Source: Cherax quadricarinatus (lineage: Eukaryota; Arthropoda; Malacostraca; Decapoda; Parastacidae). From it: 64,000 nt of DNA. The position numbers were made by a program, and so were the translations under genes. Numbering within the stretch: position 1 is the stretch's first letter; each line of letters begins with the position of its first letter. Positions 39,838-51,220 of the stretch are shown here, in pieces. The stretch spans positions 11,522,612 to 11,586,611 of the forward strand of contig NC_091372.1 of NCBI RefSeq assembly GCF_038502225.1, given 5' to 3'. The notes under the pieces are model-generated. The model had not been told where the DNA came from. It saw only the letters and a list, made by a program, of their open reading frames with translations, and ran no database searches.

Positions 39838-40865
39838 ACACTGGAGACAGCTGCTGGAGTTTACCTGGAGTTTACCTGGAGAGAGTTCCGGGGGTCAACG
39901 CCCCCGCGGCCCGGTCTGAGACCAGGCCTCCTGGTGGATCAGAGCCTGATCAACCAGGCTGTTGCTGCTGGCTGCACGCAAACCAACATACGAGCCACAG
40001 CCCGGCTGATCCGGAACTGACTTTAGGTGCTTGTCCAGTGCCAGCTTGAAGACTGCCAGGGGTCTGTTGGTAATCCCCCTTATGTGTGCTGGGAGGCAGT
40101 TGAACAGTCTCGGGCCCCTGACACTTATTGTATGGTCTCTTAACGTGCTAGTGACACCCCTGCTTTTCATTGGGGGGATGGTGCATCGTCTGCCAAGTCT
40201 TTTGCTTTCGTAGTGGGTGATTTTCGTGTGCAAGTTCGGTACTAGTCCCTCTAGGATTTTCCAGGTGTATATAATCATGTATCTCTCCCTCCTGCGTTCC
40301 AGGGAATACAGGTTTAGGAACCTCAAGCGCTCCCCAATAATTGAGGTGTTTTATCTCCGTTATGCGCGCCGTGAAAGTTCTCTGTACATTTTCTAGGTCG
40401 GCAATTTCACCTGCCTTGAAAGGTGCTGTTAGTGTGCAGCAATATTCCAGCCTAGATAGAACAAGTGACCTGAAGAGTGTCATCATGGGCTTGGCCTCCC
40501 TAGTTTTGAAGGTTCTCATTATCCATCCTGTCATTTTTCTAGCAGATGCGATTGATACAATGTTATGGTCCTTGAAGGTGAGATCCTCCGACATGATCAC
40601 TCCAGGTCTTTGACGTTGGTGTTTCGCTCTATTTTGTGGCCAGAATTTGTTTTGTACTCTGATGAAGATTTAATTTCCTCATGTTTACCATATCTGAGTA
40701 ATTGAAATTTCTCATCGTTGAACTTCATATTGTTTTCTGCAACCCACTGAAAGATTTGGTTGATGTCTGCCTGGAGCTTTGCAGTGTCTGCAATGGAAGA
40801 CACTGTCATGCAGATTCGGGTGTCATAACTGACTACTAAAATAATAACGAGTTCTACTATCATAG
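39838..40865 (-). mobile_element. CR1/Jockey-like LINE, 5'-truncated
   Basis: Minus-strand 3' kilobase. From its 5' side: INQIFQWVAENNMKFNDEKF (the region after RT motif C), VIMSEDLTFKDHN, a thumb segment with ASARKMTGWIMRTF, SRLEYCC and ENVQRTFTARI, then the conserved tail with ISVRGPRLFNCLP, NRPLAVFK and CGSYVGLRAASS. The 3' UTR has GGGGGCGTTGAC and ends in two AACTCCAGGT-type units. Three overlapping frames are used, so at least two frameshifts separate the parts. The RT catalytic region is missing. It abuts the GA microsatellite. Confidence 0.85.
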
Positions 40866-41379
40866 TCCACTGCTACTTAAGCAGCAGCTTCCGTCACGCT
40901 GCGCAACACTACAATTTTTTTGCGAAATGTTTCGTCTGCACCTGAACTCGTTTTGTACAAGTAATTTTCTTAATTTCCATCTTTTTATTCCTCAAGGTTG
41001 CATATAGACTTACAGATGCTATTATTTATGTTAGGTTGTCATGCTTGGTAACGTTACCTTAGGCTACGTAACTGTGGCTTACATAATCCTATAAAATTAC
41101 TTATTTAACCATAAATTTAAAAACACGACAAGTATGAAGCAGTGCAATAAGTAGGTTTACTGGGTTTTTCATGGTGGAAGATGTGGTTCTAAGCCAGGGA
41201 TTGTGAACCGGGCTTATAAAGTAACGAGCGTTTAGTGTATGCAAGACATATCAATGTTCTAGATCTAAACTTTCAATTATTGTTGATATACAATACCCAC
41301 AACTTGAGGAATAAGAGATGAGGAACGCGTGGGCATCTTTGTTACTGGAACGTCACCTCTCCACTCCTCCAGTATTAAA

Positions 41380-41465
41380 ATTATTTTTGTATTTGACTAA
41401 AGAAGCCTGCCCTGCGGGCGAAACGTTTCGTGTTACATACGAGTCTTATTCGTCTGAGTGAATAA
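41380..41465. repeat. CGTTTCG-type dispersed repeat
   Basis: Contains GACTAAAGAAGCCTGCCCTG, CGGGCGAAACGTTTCGTG and AATAAAAAAAAA, one arm of the family described at 35220. Confidence 0.5.
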
Positions 41466-41474
41466 AAAAAAAAC

Positions 41475-42175
41475 TAGAGTTGTCTTACATGAGAGACCTG
41501 GGAGTGATAATGTTAGATCTCACGTACATGGAGCAAAACAGTGTTGCTACCTAAACTGCAAGGAAAATGATGGCTTGGTTAACTAGAACTTTCAAAACAA
41601 GAGATGCCAAGTCAATTATATTTTTCAGGTCACTCGTTTTCTCTAGGGTGGAATATTGCTGTGTATTAACGGCTCCCTGGAAGGCAGGCGAAATTGCAGA
41701 ACTGGAAAATGTACCGAGAACTTTCATACCTCGTATAAATTCAGTGAAGCGCCTAAATTACAGGGAGAGCCTGAAGCCCTTCGAAATGTACTCCTTAGAA
41801 TGTAGGAGAGAAACATACAGAATAATCTACACCTGGAAGATACTGGAGGGATTGCTTTTTAAATCTGCGCACCGAAATAACTGCTTGTGCATACTAGAGG
41901 CTTGGCGAACGGTGCAAGATACCCCTGGTAGGAAGCAGGGGAACGATGAGTACACAACGTAATAAGTGCAAGGAGAATTACCTGTAAACCCTTGGCTGTC
42001 TTGAAAGGGAAATTCGACAAATTTCTAAAATCAATGCCTGATCAGCTAGGCTGTGGTGCCTACGTTGGGCTGTGAGTGGCGGTACCAATAGCCTGATCGA
42101 TCAGGCTAGCAACCGCTGGCGAGGGGAGGGGGGGAAGCGGTGACCTCCTGAAGTGACTACAGGTAGCCTACAGGA
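41475..42175 (+). mobile_element. CR1/Jockey-like LINE, diverged copy
   Basis: Plus-strand counterpart of the thumb and tail: RDLGVIM, ARKMMAWLTRTFKTRDAK, FSRVEYCC, WKAGEIAELENVPRTF, then YSLECRRETYRIIYTWKILE and, out of frame, a CGAYVGL-like segment. Many substitutions and frameshifts. It appears to be an older subfamily than the copy at 39.84-40.87 kb. Confidence 0.7.
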
Positions 42176-42465
42176 ACAACTATATCTAACGGTCGTTTTG
42201 TTAAAGCCTTGTGTGTGCTTCTCGACAGCCTTACGAAAATTTGCCTGAAAATCGCGAGATGAGCGTATTTCAACGATACTAAATAATACTAATTAAATTT
42301 AAGCTGAACTTAGATAATTTAGGTCTTATTATATAAATCCAGGCAAAGTTAGGACAGATTGCCAAGCTAACACTGATGTAAAATAAAAAAATAATGTACA
42401 TGCTAACTCACGATTCCTGCTCTAACCTTGTAAAAAATATAGATCATGGGTATCCACACAATGTG

Positions 42466-43036
42466 CTGTATCAGATTCCAATATTGAGGTGGTTTGGTCG
42501 TTTAGAGAGAATGGATCGAAGTAGAATGACATGGAGAACATTTAAATCTGTAGGGGAAGGAAGGCCGGGTAGGGGTCGTCCTCGAAAAGGTTGGAAGGAA
42601 GGGGTAAGGGAGGTTTTGTGGGCGAGGGACTTGGACTTCCAGCAGGCGTGCATGAGCGTGTTCAATAGGAGTGAATGGAGACGAATGGTATTTGGTACCT
42701 GACGAGCTGTTGGAGTGTGAGCAGGGTAATATTTAGTGAAGGATTTCAGGGAAACCGGTTATTTTTATATAGCCGGACGTGAGTCCTGGAAATGGGAAGT
42801 ACAATGCCTGCACTCTAAAGGAGGGGTTTGAGATATTAGCAGTTTGGAGGGATATGTTGTGTATCTTTATACGTATATGCTTCTGAAGTGGTGTGTTCTG
42901 AGCACCTCTGCAAAAACAGTGATTGTGTGTGAGTGAGGTGAGAGTGTTGAATGATGATGAAAGTATTTTCTTTTGGGGGATTTTCTTTCTTTTTGGGCCA
43001 CCCTGCCTCAGTGGGAGATGGCCGACTTGTTGAAAA
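42466..43036 (+). mobile_element. RTE-like LINE 3' end, long-UTR type
   Basis: Codes for the C-terminus (ILRWFGRLERMDRSRMTWRT, then GRGRPRKGWKEGV, LDFQQACMSVFNRSEWRRMV) and continues into the long 3' UTR type with GATATTAGCAGTTTGGAGGG, CACCCTGCCTCAGTGGGAGA and an A-run near 43035. The coding part is open for 80-odd codons. It is a different subfamily from the copies at 28.8 and 33.5 kb. Confidence 0.85.
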
Positions 43037-43275
43037 AAAAAATCCACGAATCCTAAAGAAAATATGGAAGCCATATATTTTTACGAATATCTGGTTTGCC
43101 TGTGCGGTGTGGGTAAATTATCATAAGAATATATTCATTGACAGTCGTTTATTACGACTTATCTCGAATTCATAAGAATATATGAATAGACATGCATTGT
43201 AATAAGTCAGCTGATACGTGCTTGGGCAGGTCCTCCTCACACCTAGCCTTCTCATTCATATATTTACCCATAAAG

Positions 43276-43434
43276 TGTAATGAACACCTGTTGATGCTTT
43301 TAACCCACATGGAGACAAACACGGAAGATCTGCTGAAGAGGATCCCAGGAAGGGGTCGAAATATACAGACCAATTAATCTCCCGAGTTTATATCCATGTG
43401 GGTTAATACTGAGCACTGACAAGTGTTCATTACA
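43276..43434. repeat. Foldback element
   Basis: Outer arms TGTAATGAACACCTGT and ACAAGTGTTCATTACA match at 15 of 16 positions. Inner arms AACCCACATGGA and CATGTGGGTT also pair. The centre reads CTGCTGAAGAGGATCC ... GGTCGAAATATA. A related half is at 43625-43715 (TCTGCTGAAGAGACTCC, CTCCATGTGGGTT). Confidence 0.65.
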
Positions 43435-43715
43435 TTTTAGTTATTCACGGAAAATAACGTTGATGTTCAGAGAGTCCCTTTCAGAAGATACAAAATGTGA
43501 GATAGCAGTTTGTATGGGGAATGGGGAAGGGGGGGGTACAGTCCCTCAGGAGACAATTACCTGACGTTCAACGTGTCTTCGTCTTCACCTCAGGGATTCG
43601 GTTTCCCTAGTTAAACACGTTCCTTAGTATCTGCTGAAGAGACTCCGGTTGAGGGTAGAAAAATATATGAGCAAATAATTTCACCAGTGTTTGCCTCCAT
43701 GTGGGTTATTACCTA

Positions 43716-44740
43716 TTTTTTGTAACTGCTCGAACAGGATATGGGTAAACAGCGCTTGGGGAATGAGTACATAAGAAAGGAGGAACAATGCACCAAGCCT
43801 ACTTGCCCATACAAGGCAGATCCTTCTCAAACCCAAGCTCTCTTAACAAAAAATATTTGTCCAAGGACAGGTAATGGGCTTTGATTCAAGAGAAGAGTTC
43901 CATACCTTGGATGAGGAGCCCTTCACCATCACCCAAGCACCTCCTCGAAGGGGGGTGGGTAAAGGCGCCCCAGAGAGCACTCAAGTGTTGAGAATCTTGT
44001 GCAGCACACTAGGTCAACGTCTCACAAGAAGGTCAACGTTACAGTGTCACTCGTCTCTCTCATCTTAACCACAATATTCACAAACAAAAACTTGTGAATT
44101 TCGTAAACAATTCTCCTTCGTTATTAGTATTAACATTTTATATACTTAATTAAAGATTTTGTTGAATTTCTTTCCAAGGATTGTAGTACATGGGTCAGAC
44201 TCGTGCAAGCTGCATAAAGCAATATTTTAAGAAGAATAATGTAGTAGGTTGACTGGCCTATGCTAGGCAGGTCTTGTTAAGAGCTTTACAGTGGTTCTGG
44301 CAAAGGCTCAAACACCTCTGGAAATGAGATCTTAAAGCAATAAAGTTGTTTTTATCTACTTTAGAAAACGAGCAAAATTCCTGGAGACTAAAAGCACTAT
44401 TTCATCATCTTAAAGCTATAGTCCATATCTGTAGACTTTAAATATTTAACATTGCTACAGTTTTAAAAGCACTGTCAACCATTGCAGTAAAGTTAAAAAG
44501 CACTATTTAACATTGATATAGTCATAAAAGCACTGTTAACCTGTTATTTAACATTGGTGTGGCCTTAAAAAGCCCTACATTATCACTGTTGTAACCTTAA
44601 GAGAACTATTTCACATTTGAGATTCTGTGTTATAACGTTTTATTAAGAAGCATAGATGTGTGTACTGAGAACAGTTGTAGTCAAGAAGGAAAGCACTGGT
44701 ATGTACGAGCAAACTGCTGGCCATGCACACGCTACATGTG
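43716..44740. other. No recognisable gene; one SINE-like scrap
   Basis: At 43860-43975 there is a plus-strand copy of the SINE-like repeat (GATTCAAGAGAAGAGTTCCA, GGATGAGGAGCCCTTCACCA). At 44380-44620 a loose repetition of TAAAAGCACTATTTAACATT is visible about five times. No gene is recognised. Confidence 0.45.
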
Positions 44741-44743
44741 ACC

Positions 44744-45012
44744 AAGCAACTACTGCAACAACAACAACACCAGCAACACACACCACTACCACTACTCTCA
44801 CCCGTCACACACATACTGAGCAACATACACGCTCTCTCCAGCCTCGCCCTGGCCACCACCACCATTGACTCACTCCCTTAACACAACGCAACACCACTAT
44901 CACCACCACCATTCACTCACTCCACCAACAAATACCGCAACCACAACCACCATTCACTCACTCCACCGATGAATACAGGAACACCAGTATCACCACCACC
45001 ACTGACACTCCA
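44744..45012. repeat. CAA/CAC-rich low-complexity tract
   Basis: Irregular ACA, ACC and CAC triplets with CACTCACTCC phrases. No regular unit. Confidence 0.75.
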
Positions 45013-45097
45013 GCATTATGCATCACTATCACCATCACTGGCTATTACCATCATGTTTTTCCCCGGAAAATATCAGTTTCCCGTCTATAAAGATGTA

Positions 45098-45262
45098 TAT
45101 TATTATTATAATCAAGGGGGAAGCACTAAACCCGGAGGATTATACAGCGCCTGGGGGAAAGTGGAAGGCAGTCAGATATAATTCAGGGAACTGGAGAACA
45201 GATCCAATTCCCTAGATCAAGAGCCCCTCGCCAGCATCAAGGAACCTTCCTTGAGGGGATAA
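45098..45262 (+). repeat. SINE-like dispersed repeat
   Basis: The best copy in the window: an ATTATTATTATAATCAAGGG head, GGAAGCACTAAACCCGGAGG, ATTATACAGCGCCTGGGGGA, AATTCAGGGAACTGGAGAAC, CAATTCCCTAGATCAAGAGC and CATCAAGGAACCTTCC. A partial reverse copy lies at 45295-45400. Confidence 0.7.
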
Positions 45263-45417
45263 AGATGTATAAACATGGGAAAAAACAGCAAGAAATTCGT
45301 GCAACCCGTCCCTTCGTTGGATCAAACCTGATTACCTGACATTTCATCCCAAGACGTTATGATCCGTACGAGTTTAGCGCTAGCGCCCAAGAATATTACA
45401 ATCCAGGAAAATTTGAG

Positions 45418-45655
45418 TATCTTTATTCTGGAAACGTTTCGCCAGCCAGTGGCTTCTTCAGTCAAATGCAAAGGACGATGCAAGATAAGGAATTGAGGTA
45501 ATCAGTCCTCAGTCCATCAATCTTGATAAAGTGCAGCATATTAGCAGACTCCAGCCTGAGGGACTGATTACCTCAACTCCTTATCTTCCACCTTTCTCTA
45601 CAGCGGACTGAAGAAGCCAATGGCTGGAGATACGTTTCCACAATAAAGATACCTT
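45418..45655. repeat. Foldback element with CGTTTCGCC arms
   Basis: About 240 bp with arms of 80-100 bp: AGTATCTTTATTCTGG, AACGTTTCGCCAGCCAGTGG, CTTCTTCAGTC on the left; GACTGAAGAAGCCAATGGCT, GGAGATACGTTTCC, AATAAAGATACCTT on the right. Inner parts (GATAAGGAATTGAGGTAATC and GATTACCTCAACTCCTTATC) also pair. It is the most complete member of this family in the window. Confidence 0.75.
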
Positions 45656-45775
45656 AATGCTACACAACTGTCTCACTTAACTCGTCGGTTTTCTAAACCG
45701 ACGGGTTCTCCACCCTCGATATTGTGAGTGTTCTAGCTATGGTATTGTGAGGCCTTTCTCTTGTGGACTAGTTAA

Positions 45776-46335
45776 TTGTTCCAGCCACGACGCTGTTGAA
45801 AACTGTTCCAGCCACGACACTGTTGAAAACTGTTCCAGCCACGACACTGTTGAAAACTGTTCCAGCCACGACGCTGTTGAAAACTGTTCCAGCCACGACA
45901 CTGTTGAAAACTGTTCCAGCCACGACACTGTTGAAAACTGTTCCAGCCACGACACTGTTGAAAACTGTTCCAGCCACGACACTGTTGAAAACTGTTCCAG
46001 CCACGACACTGTTGAAAACTGTTCCAGCCACGACACTGTTGAAAACTGTTCCAGCCACGACACTGTTGAAAACTGTTCCAGCCACGACACTGTTGAAAAC
46101 TGTTCCAGCCACGACACTGTTGAAAACTGTTCCAGCCACGACACTGTTGAAAACTGTTCCAGCCACGACACTGTTGAAAATGTTCCAGCCACGACACTGT
46201 TGAAAAATGTTCCAGCCACGACACTGTTGAAAAATGTTCCAGCCACGACACTGTTGAAAACTGTTCCAGCCACGACACTGTTGAAAACTGTTCCAGCCAC
46301 GACACTGTTGAAAACTGTTCCAGCCACGACACTGA
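45776..46335. repeat. 27-bp satellite
   Basis: About 20 units of 27 bp (GTTCCAGCCACGACACTGTT then GAAAACT); three units near 46190-46250 have a one-base change in length. No frame of the unit contains a stop on several frames of both strands, so five overlapping open frames appear. These are artefacts. The flank at 45733 (GTTCTAGCTATGGTATTGTG) resembles the end of the foldback element at 4795-4896. Confidence 0.95.
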
Positions 46336-46339
46336 GTTA

Positions 46340-47394
46340 TTCTGCATTACAGAGAAACAATGAGGGGATCGTGGCACGTGAACACCTCAACGCAATTTCC
46401 TGTTTAACAGTCAGAGAAAGCGAGAGAGCGAGAGTGAACTATGATGAGTGAACGGCTTTGTTTACACAGCTGATCCACTGCACAAACGTCGTTGTTGTAC
46501 CATTTAGAACCACGCTGACATTGTTCTGGGGGTCATGCACACAACGGACTACTGCTGGCAATAACCAACACACAGGTACAAAGCTCTTATTAACCCACCA
46601 TGGGTTAATATCTACTCCCCCCCTTCCTCCTGGGTTAATAATCCCCTGGATTAAAATGTATATCAATGGATTAATATACCGACAAGGATATTCATCAAGT
46701 CACAGTACCGAGACTTGAAAAATTCACAAATAATCCTGACTGATTTCTACTGTATCTTAGATCAACTCTCTATTTCGTCTATTAGTGTTACTCTATGTTA
46801 AATATGATGCACAACTCTTATGACAAAACTACAGATAAAACACACACAGCGGCTAGGCTACGTAACCTTTCTTACCTCCCTCTCTATCTCTATATTTTTA
46901 ACTGCTCTCTCCTACGCCAGTAATTCCCTTTCCCTTTATCACTTTTTAAAGTTACTTAAAATACCGTCGTAGTAATTAACAGTAGTTGTGGTGGTAGTCG
47001 TAGCAACAGTAGTCACTTACGGAACACTTCTAAAACAGCTTAAGTAATGTGCTTCAGTTAATATAAGACAAAAACCAAGGTAGAGTTAAGACAAGTGGCG
47101 CTGATGTTAAGAAAACATCAGTACAAACTTCATTAACTCGTAGTGGATTATACAAAAAAGTCTCGTTTTAAACCATTTCTTGTTCAATTTCCCAGCGTCA
47201 CTTTTGTAACGTCCCCTGCAATATTATTTTCTTAGGCTAGAAAAAGGTACATACATTTATTAAACAACATTTAACCACAAATAAACTAATAAAGCGACTG
47301 TGACACGTCCGGCAGGGGGGTATCCGGGTAAGAGCAAGCAACGTTCAAATCTGAACGCATTAATTTTGCATTACCTTTTTTTTTTTTTGCTGAA
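46340..47394. other. Unique DNA, no gene recognised
   Basis: AT-rich, with short frames only. A small overlapping pair of frames at 46439-46718 lies on opposite strands with no recognisable domain. Confidence 0.4.
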
Positions 47395-47460
47395 CCATGC
47401 GTTTCACACCAAGGCAAGGTGACCCTAAGAAGAAAACACTTTCACCATCATTCATTCAGC
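47395..47460 (-). mobile_element. RTE-like LINE tail scrap
   Basis: CACCAAGGCAAGGTGACCCT followed by CTTTCACCATCATTCATTC is the reverse complement of the LINE tail with its CACCCTGCCT signature. Confidence 0.6.
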
Positions 47461-47904
47461 AGATGTTTAGCTAAACATCTGCTGAAGTTACTCAGGTTAG
47501 GTAAAAATGGTACGCGATACCTACAAGTAACTGGAAAAAGAGAAAACACAGAACCAGGAGGTTTTAAACTGTCCTAGTGTTTGTATTTTGATTTCTTTCC
47601 AACTAGGTTAGCTTATGTTGAGACAAGAACTTTGGGTAGCTTTAGATGCGAGTTGGACGGGAACCTGAGTGGGATACTATGGCTGGGTGAATCAGACCTG
47701 CCTAGCATGGGCTACTAAGGCTGGTGGAATGGTCATTCCTTCTTGTGTTTGTTCTCTCTCAGTCAAAATTAACCAGATAAACGTCAATAAACGTAATTTC
47801 AATCAGGCCAGAAAAACAAGAGGATACAGTTGGAAGTGTTGCTTAAGGTGGTTTGGTTTAGTTTGGGTCTTAGTCATATAAGATTTCGTTCGGAGTTTTA
47901 ACCC

Positions 47905-48136
47905 CGGAGGGTTAGCCCCCTCGAGGACTGTAACTTATTTCCATTGGGGTCCTCAATCTTGTCTACCAGGATGCGACCCACACCAGTTGACTAACACACA
48001 GGTACCTATTTGCTGCTAGGTGAACAGGACAACAGGTGTAAGGAAACGTGTCGAAATATTTCCAACCCGCCGGGAATCGAACCTGGGCCCTCCGTGTGTG
48101 AACCGAAGGCTTTAGCCACCAGGCTACCGGGCCACC
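47905..48136 (-). mobile_element. tRNA-derived SINE
   Basis: On the minus strand the head reads GGCCCGGTAGCCTGGTGGCT and, some 35 bases later, GGTTCGATTCCC, which fit an RNA polymerase III A box (TAGCCTGGTGG) and B box with normal tRNA spacing. A non-tRNA body follows (CGACACGTTTCCTTACACC, GGTACCTGTGTGTTAGTC, TGGGTCGCATCC). The cloverleaf is not fully maintained, and there is a long body, so this is a SINE and not a tRNA gene. It is the only element in the window with clear Pol III boxes. Confidence 0.8.
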
Positions 48137-48417
48137 TACAGGTACAGCTTTTGGTTATCTGACCGAGGTCTTCCACTGGCTTACCCCTCCACCCCTTTAA
48201 AAATTATAGTTATAATTATAACCATTAGATATAATGTGACGGATAAGCGGGAAATAGCCGAGCGTGGAGAGCAGAATACGACACAAGACGCGACGCTCAA
48301 CTCCACAAACTTTCACCTCATTATACCGTTTTTGTCGAAGTATTTCCTACTAGGAGGGAGAATCAACACCATGGAAACATGACCATGATATGATGCAAGG
48401 AAAAACAGACAAATGTA

Positions 48418-48552
48418 GTATAATGCGATCCTTTATTGACTACGTTTCGCCCACACAGTGGGCTCTATCAAGTCACAAACAGGTCTGAGTAAACATGAGT
48501 ATATATAATGAGCATAGTGATGTGGAGAGTCAAAGGATCGCATTATACCGTA
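48418..48552. repeat. Foldback element with CGTTTCGCC core
   Basis: Ends are inverted: TATAATGCGATCCTTTATTGAC near 48419 (in two pieces of shared sequence) against GAGAGTCAAAGGATCGCATT near 48525. The inner part has CTACGTTTCGCCCACACAGT, GGGCTCTATCAAGTC. Confidence 0.65.
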
Positions 48553-48827
48553 TTTGTGTCTTATTTTTTTATCGTGTTGGTTTTTATACCATTTACCTCC
48601 ATATGATGCAGATTTACTGACCATATGATACGTTAATATAGCATTAACATTACTTATTATCTACTACTGTGATAATAGTAATTTTAACATGACAAAATAA
48701 CACGCACAAGGTGAACATTACTGTACTAAACCAAACGAGTATTAAACCCTGATGGGTCACAGAGACTGTGTAAATATCAGCCTCTAAAGCCCTCTTCAGA
48801 AGGTAAAATAAAACAGGTAGGATTCCT

Positions 48828-49243
48828 ACTCTATCCTGGAAAATCCTAGAGGGACTAGTACCGAACTTGCACACGAAAATCACTCACTACGAAAACAAAA
48901 GACTTGGCAGACGATGCACCATCCCCCCAATGAAAAGCAGGGGTGTCACTAGCACGTTAAGAGACCATACAATAAGTGTCAGGGGCCCGAGACTGTTCAA
49001 CTGCCTCCCAGCACACATAAGGGGGATTACCAACAGACCCCTGGCAGTCTTCAAGCTGGCACTGGACAAGCACCTAAAGTCAGTTCCTGATCAGCCGGGC
49101 TGTGGCTCGTACGTTGGTTTGCGTGCAGCCAGCAGCAACAGCCTGGTTGATCAGGCGCTGATCCACCAGGAGGCCTGGTCACAGACCGGGCCGCGGGGGC
49201 GTTGACCCCCGAAACTCTCTCCAGGTAAACTCCAGGCTAAAGA
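48828..49243 (+). mobile_element. CR1/Jockey-like LINE 3' end
   Basis: Plus-strand tail almost identical to that at 39.84-40.3 kb: LHTKITHYENKRLGRRCT, TLRDHTISVRGPRLFNCLP, ITNRPLAVFKLALDKHLK, CGSYVGLRAASSNSLVDQ, then the GGGGGCGTTGACCCCCG UTR and CCAGGTAAACTCCAGG terminus. The frame of 112 codons is intact, which indicates a recent insertion. The near-identity with the 40-kb copy suggests the family was recently active. Confidence 0.85.
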
Positions 49244-50179
49244 GGGCCTCTGTTATGAGGAGGCGCTACACCCACTGGGAGTCACATGCCGCATGAGTAA
49301 TGGGAGCCTATCAAGTGTGATCGGAGGAACTGGAGGGTAGCTCAAATTCCTTGACCCAAAATTCATCAGCAATAAGACATTCCCTGGAAGAGTGAAAACA
49401 CTTCACGCAGAGGTAGAAATAAGTTGCTCTAAAGAACTTCACAAAAAAATTATAATTACCCACTTAATTCATACAAGAGAGAAATTATGGAAGTGTTAAC
49501 GGCTAAAAAAAAGGATTGATCTTTGAAAGTAAATTGTCCATCCCCTAACTATTACAAGTTAACCTTCTGTGATATTTCGTACTTCATGCCACCTAACGAT
49601 GACTTACGCCCTCACTCCCATATCTACCAATCAACGACACCAAACCTACTGGCCAGAGCACGTACCCAATGATGGTCCCATGGCTACCGAGTCTGGCAAC
49701 CCCCTTTTGTTGTACTATTTTCAATAAAGACTGTATACCGACTATCCAAGATCTCAGAGATGGCAATGTGGTTGTAAACAGACTTGTCTTGAAGCAGCAG
49801 CATTATTTTTAATTAGGGGGAAGGGGAGTCCTAATGGAATTTTGTTTGGGTGCCTTCAGACCACCTCCCCCCCACCTGGTGACGCCCTTACATTACCGAC
49901 CACCTTCAAAGATGCAGGTCAACCCAACACTACAAGACAATACGCTCTCAGCCTGGCTATTTATTGAAGAGCTATGACATATTCTAAAGTGCCATATTGT
50001 ACTAAATACAGCATGCAGGCGTTTTAAAGTGAGGCGAGTACCCCAATGCTCAATATGCAGAGAACTGCCCGTATCTATTTTAATACTCATGGTAAAACCC
50101 TGAATCTGTAAGTCATAGAGCTTAGTGAGAGGGAGGTAATGAGGTTTGCTTTAAGGAAGGGAAGGGTAACTGGTCTTAC
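49244..50179. other. No gene recognised; possible intron
   Basis: Contains a SINE-like scrap (GAACTGGAGGGTAGCTCAAA near 49330) and no recognised exon. If the minus-strand EF-hand gene continues leftwards, this is part of its next intron. Confidence 0.4.
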
Positions 50180-50262
50180 TGAAATTTGTATAACTTGATG
50201 CTCGTCTGTAGGATCCACTAGGGCTGCCATATTTAGCAACAGCTGTTCCATTTTCCCCGAAA
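50180..50262 (-). CDS. EF-hand gene, putative exon 5
   Basis: A candidate 83-bp exon, weaker than the other four. On the minus strand it follows a CTGCTAG acceptor and ends at TTTCA/GTAAGA. Exon 4 ends with two bases of a codon. This exon supplies the third, gives 27 codons without a stop (FGENGTAVAKYGSPSGSYRR and on to SSYTNF), and leaves one base for the next exon. The peptide is a Ser/Tyr/Gly-rich linker. Another frame of the same bases (MEQLLLNMAALVDPTDEHQV) is also open and looks more helical, but it would not fit the phase left by exon 4. No later exon was found. Confidence 0.5.
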
Positions 50263-50335
50263 CTAGCAGATTGAATTTTTACACAAGAAAGTTTAAGTAA
50301 AAACTTCAATAAAACGTGTAATAAAGTACACTCAC

Positions 50336-50782
50336 CGATTACTGGCGTCGAAGTCACGTTGCAAAGAGCGCTTGCAGTTATCTGTTAGAAACTTGGGTTT
50401 GGGTGGCGTTGTCCTGGGCTTACATTCTGTGTTGTCATGGTAACCACACCAGGCGAAGAATTCATCTTCCATCAGACTCTCAGAACCCTGGGGCAGGATG
50501 GGTGTAGTGCCTGGGTATAGTGTGAAGGAAGCCTGGCTTGACCCAGGGCTGTGGCGGAGCGGCGAAAGCATATCCATAATATTCAAGCTGTTACTTCCTA
50601 CTTCAGGAGGTATGCTGCTACTCTCCTCGCAGGCATGGGCACTGGTGTTAGAACAGGGCATGTTGAAATGTGTTTCACAGTTGTGATGCCAGCTGATAAG
50701 TACCTCACGATACGTCTTAATGTCCAACTGTTTCTCATCACCCTCCATACACAGAGCATCTCTGAGAGAATCCACCAACCAC
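50336..50782 (-). CDS. EF-hand gene, exon 4 (second EF-hand half and linker)
   Basis: 447 bp between an ATGCAG acceptor (50784-50783) and a CG/GTGAGT donor. Entered after two bases of an Arg codon, it reads RWLVDSLRDALCMEGDEKQL, then DIKTYREVLISWHHNCETHF. The LD(I)KTY..VL..W pattern resembles the second, non-calcium-binding EF-hand half of KASH5-type proteins. A roughly 100-residue Ser/Pro-rich linker follows, with NIMDMLSPLRHSPG, MEDEFFAWCGYHDN and a basic PPKPKFLTDNCKRSLQRDF. It has no membrane segment. The match to KASH5 is my reading of pattern similarity and needs a profile search. Confidence 0.85.
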
Positions 50783-50844
50783 CTGCATGGACAACATAGG
50801 AATAAATATATAATACCGACAAGCACACGACTCAAGACGTGTGT

Positions 50845-51220
50845 ATCAGCTGGGTATCTATCAAAACATTTCGCCTGATCTACCGTCTTCTTCAGTACAA
50901 TCCAGAAGTGATTAATATTAAAGATAGGAGGAACACTGGAAAGGTAAATATAAGGAGGTCAGTTCCTCTAATACAAGATAAGCATCCGCTCTGTGGCTGC
51001 AACAATACACAATTAACCCACAAATTGGAAATGAAAGCGAGATGATGCTTCGGTTTGTCCTTGACACCTGAACTGATGATTCGAAACAGACTAGTTGTGT
51101 GAATATAATAATGGTATGCAATACCGACAAGTTGATGAGTAAGACATATGCAACAATTAGGTATCTTTATTCCAAAACGTTTCGCCTACACAGTAAGCTT
51201 CTTCAGTCGAATACAGCAGC
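50845..51220. repeat. CGTTTCGCC-type repeat arms in intron
   Basis: Two plus-strand-oriented arms: 50850-50900 (GGGTATCTATCAAAACATTT, CGCCTGATC, CGTCTTCTTCAGTAC) and 51155-51215 (AGGTATCTTTATTCC, AAAACGTTTCGCCTACACAG, GCTTCTTCAGTC). They sit in the intron between exons 3 and 4. Related arms are at 51725-51770 and 52195-52330, the latter as an inverted pair. Confidence 0.55.

Noticed and set aside
45737..46451. Overlapping frames of 130-234 codons on both strands
   Set aside because: A 27-bp stop-free repeat gives open frames on both strands; no codon-level constraint is visible.
48050..48136. A functional tRNA gene
   Set aside because: A and B boxes fit, but the acceptor stem does not close and a SINE body follows.
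49893..50090. A further exon of the EF-hand gene
   Set aside because: The frame has no acceptor and donor pair in the phase required and no similarity to the rest of the protein.
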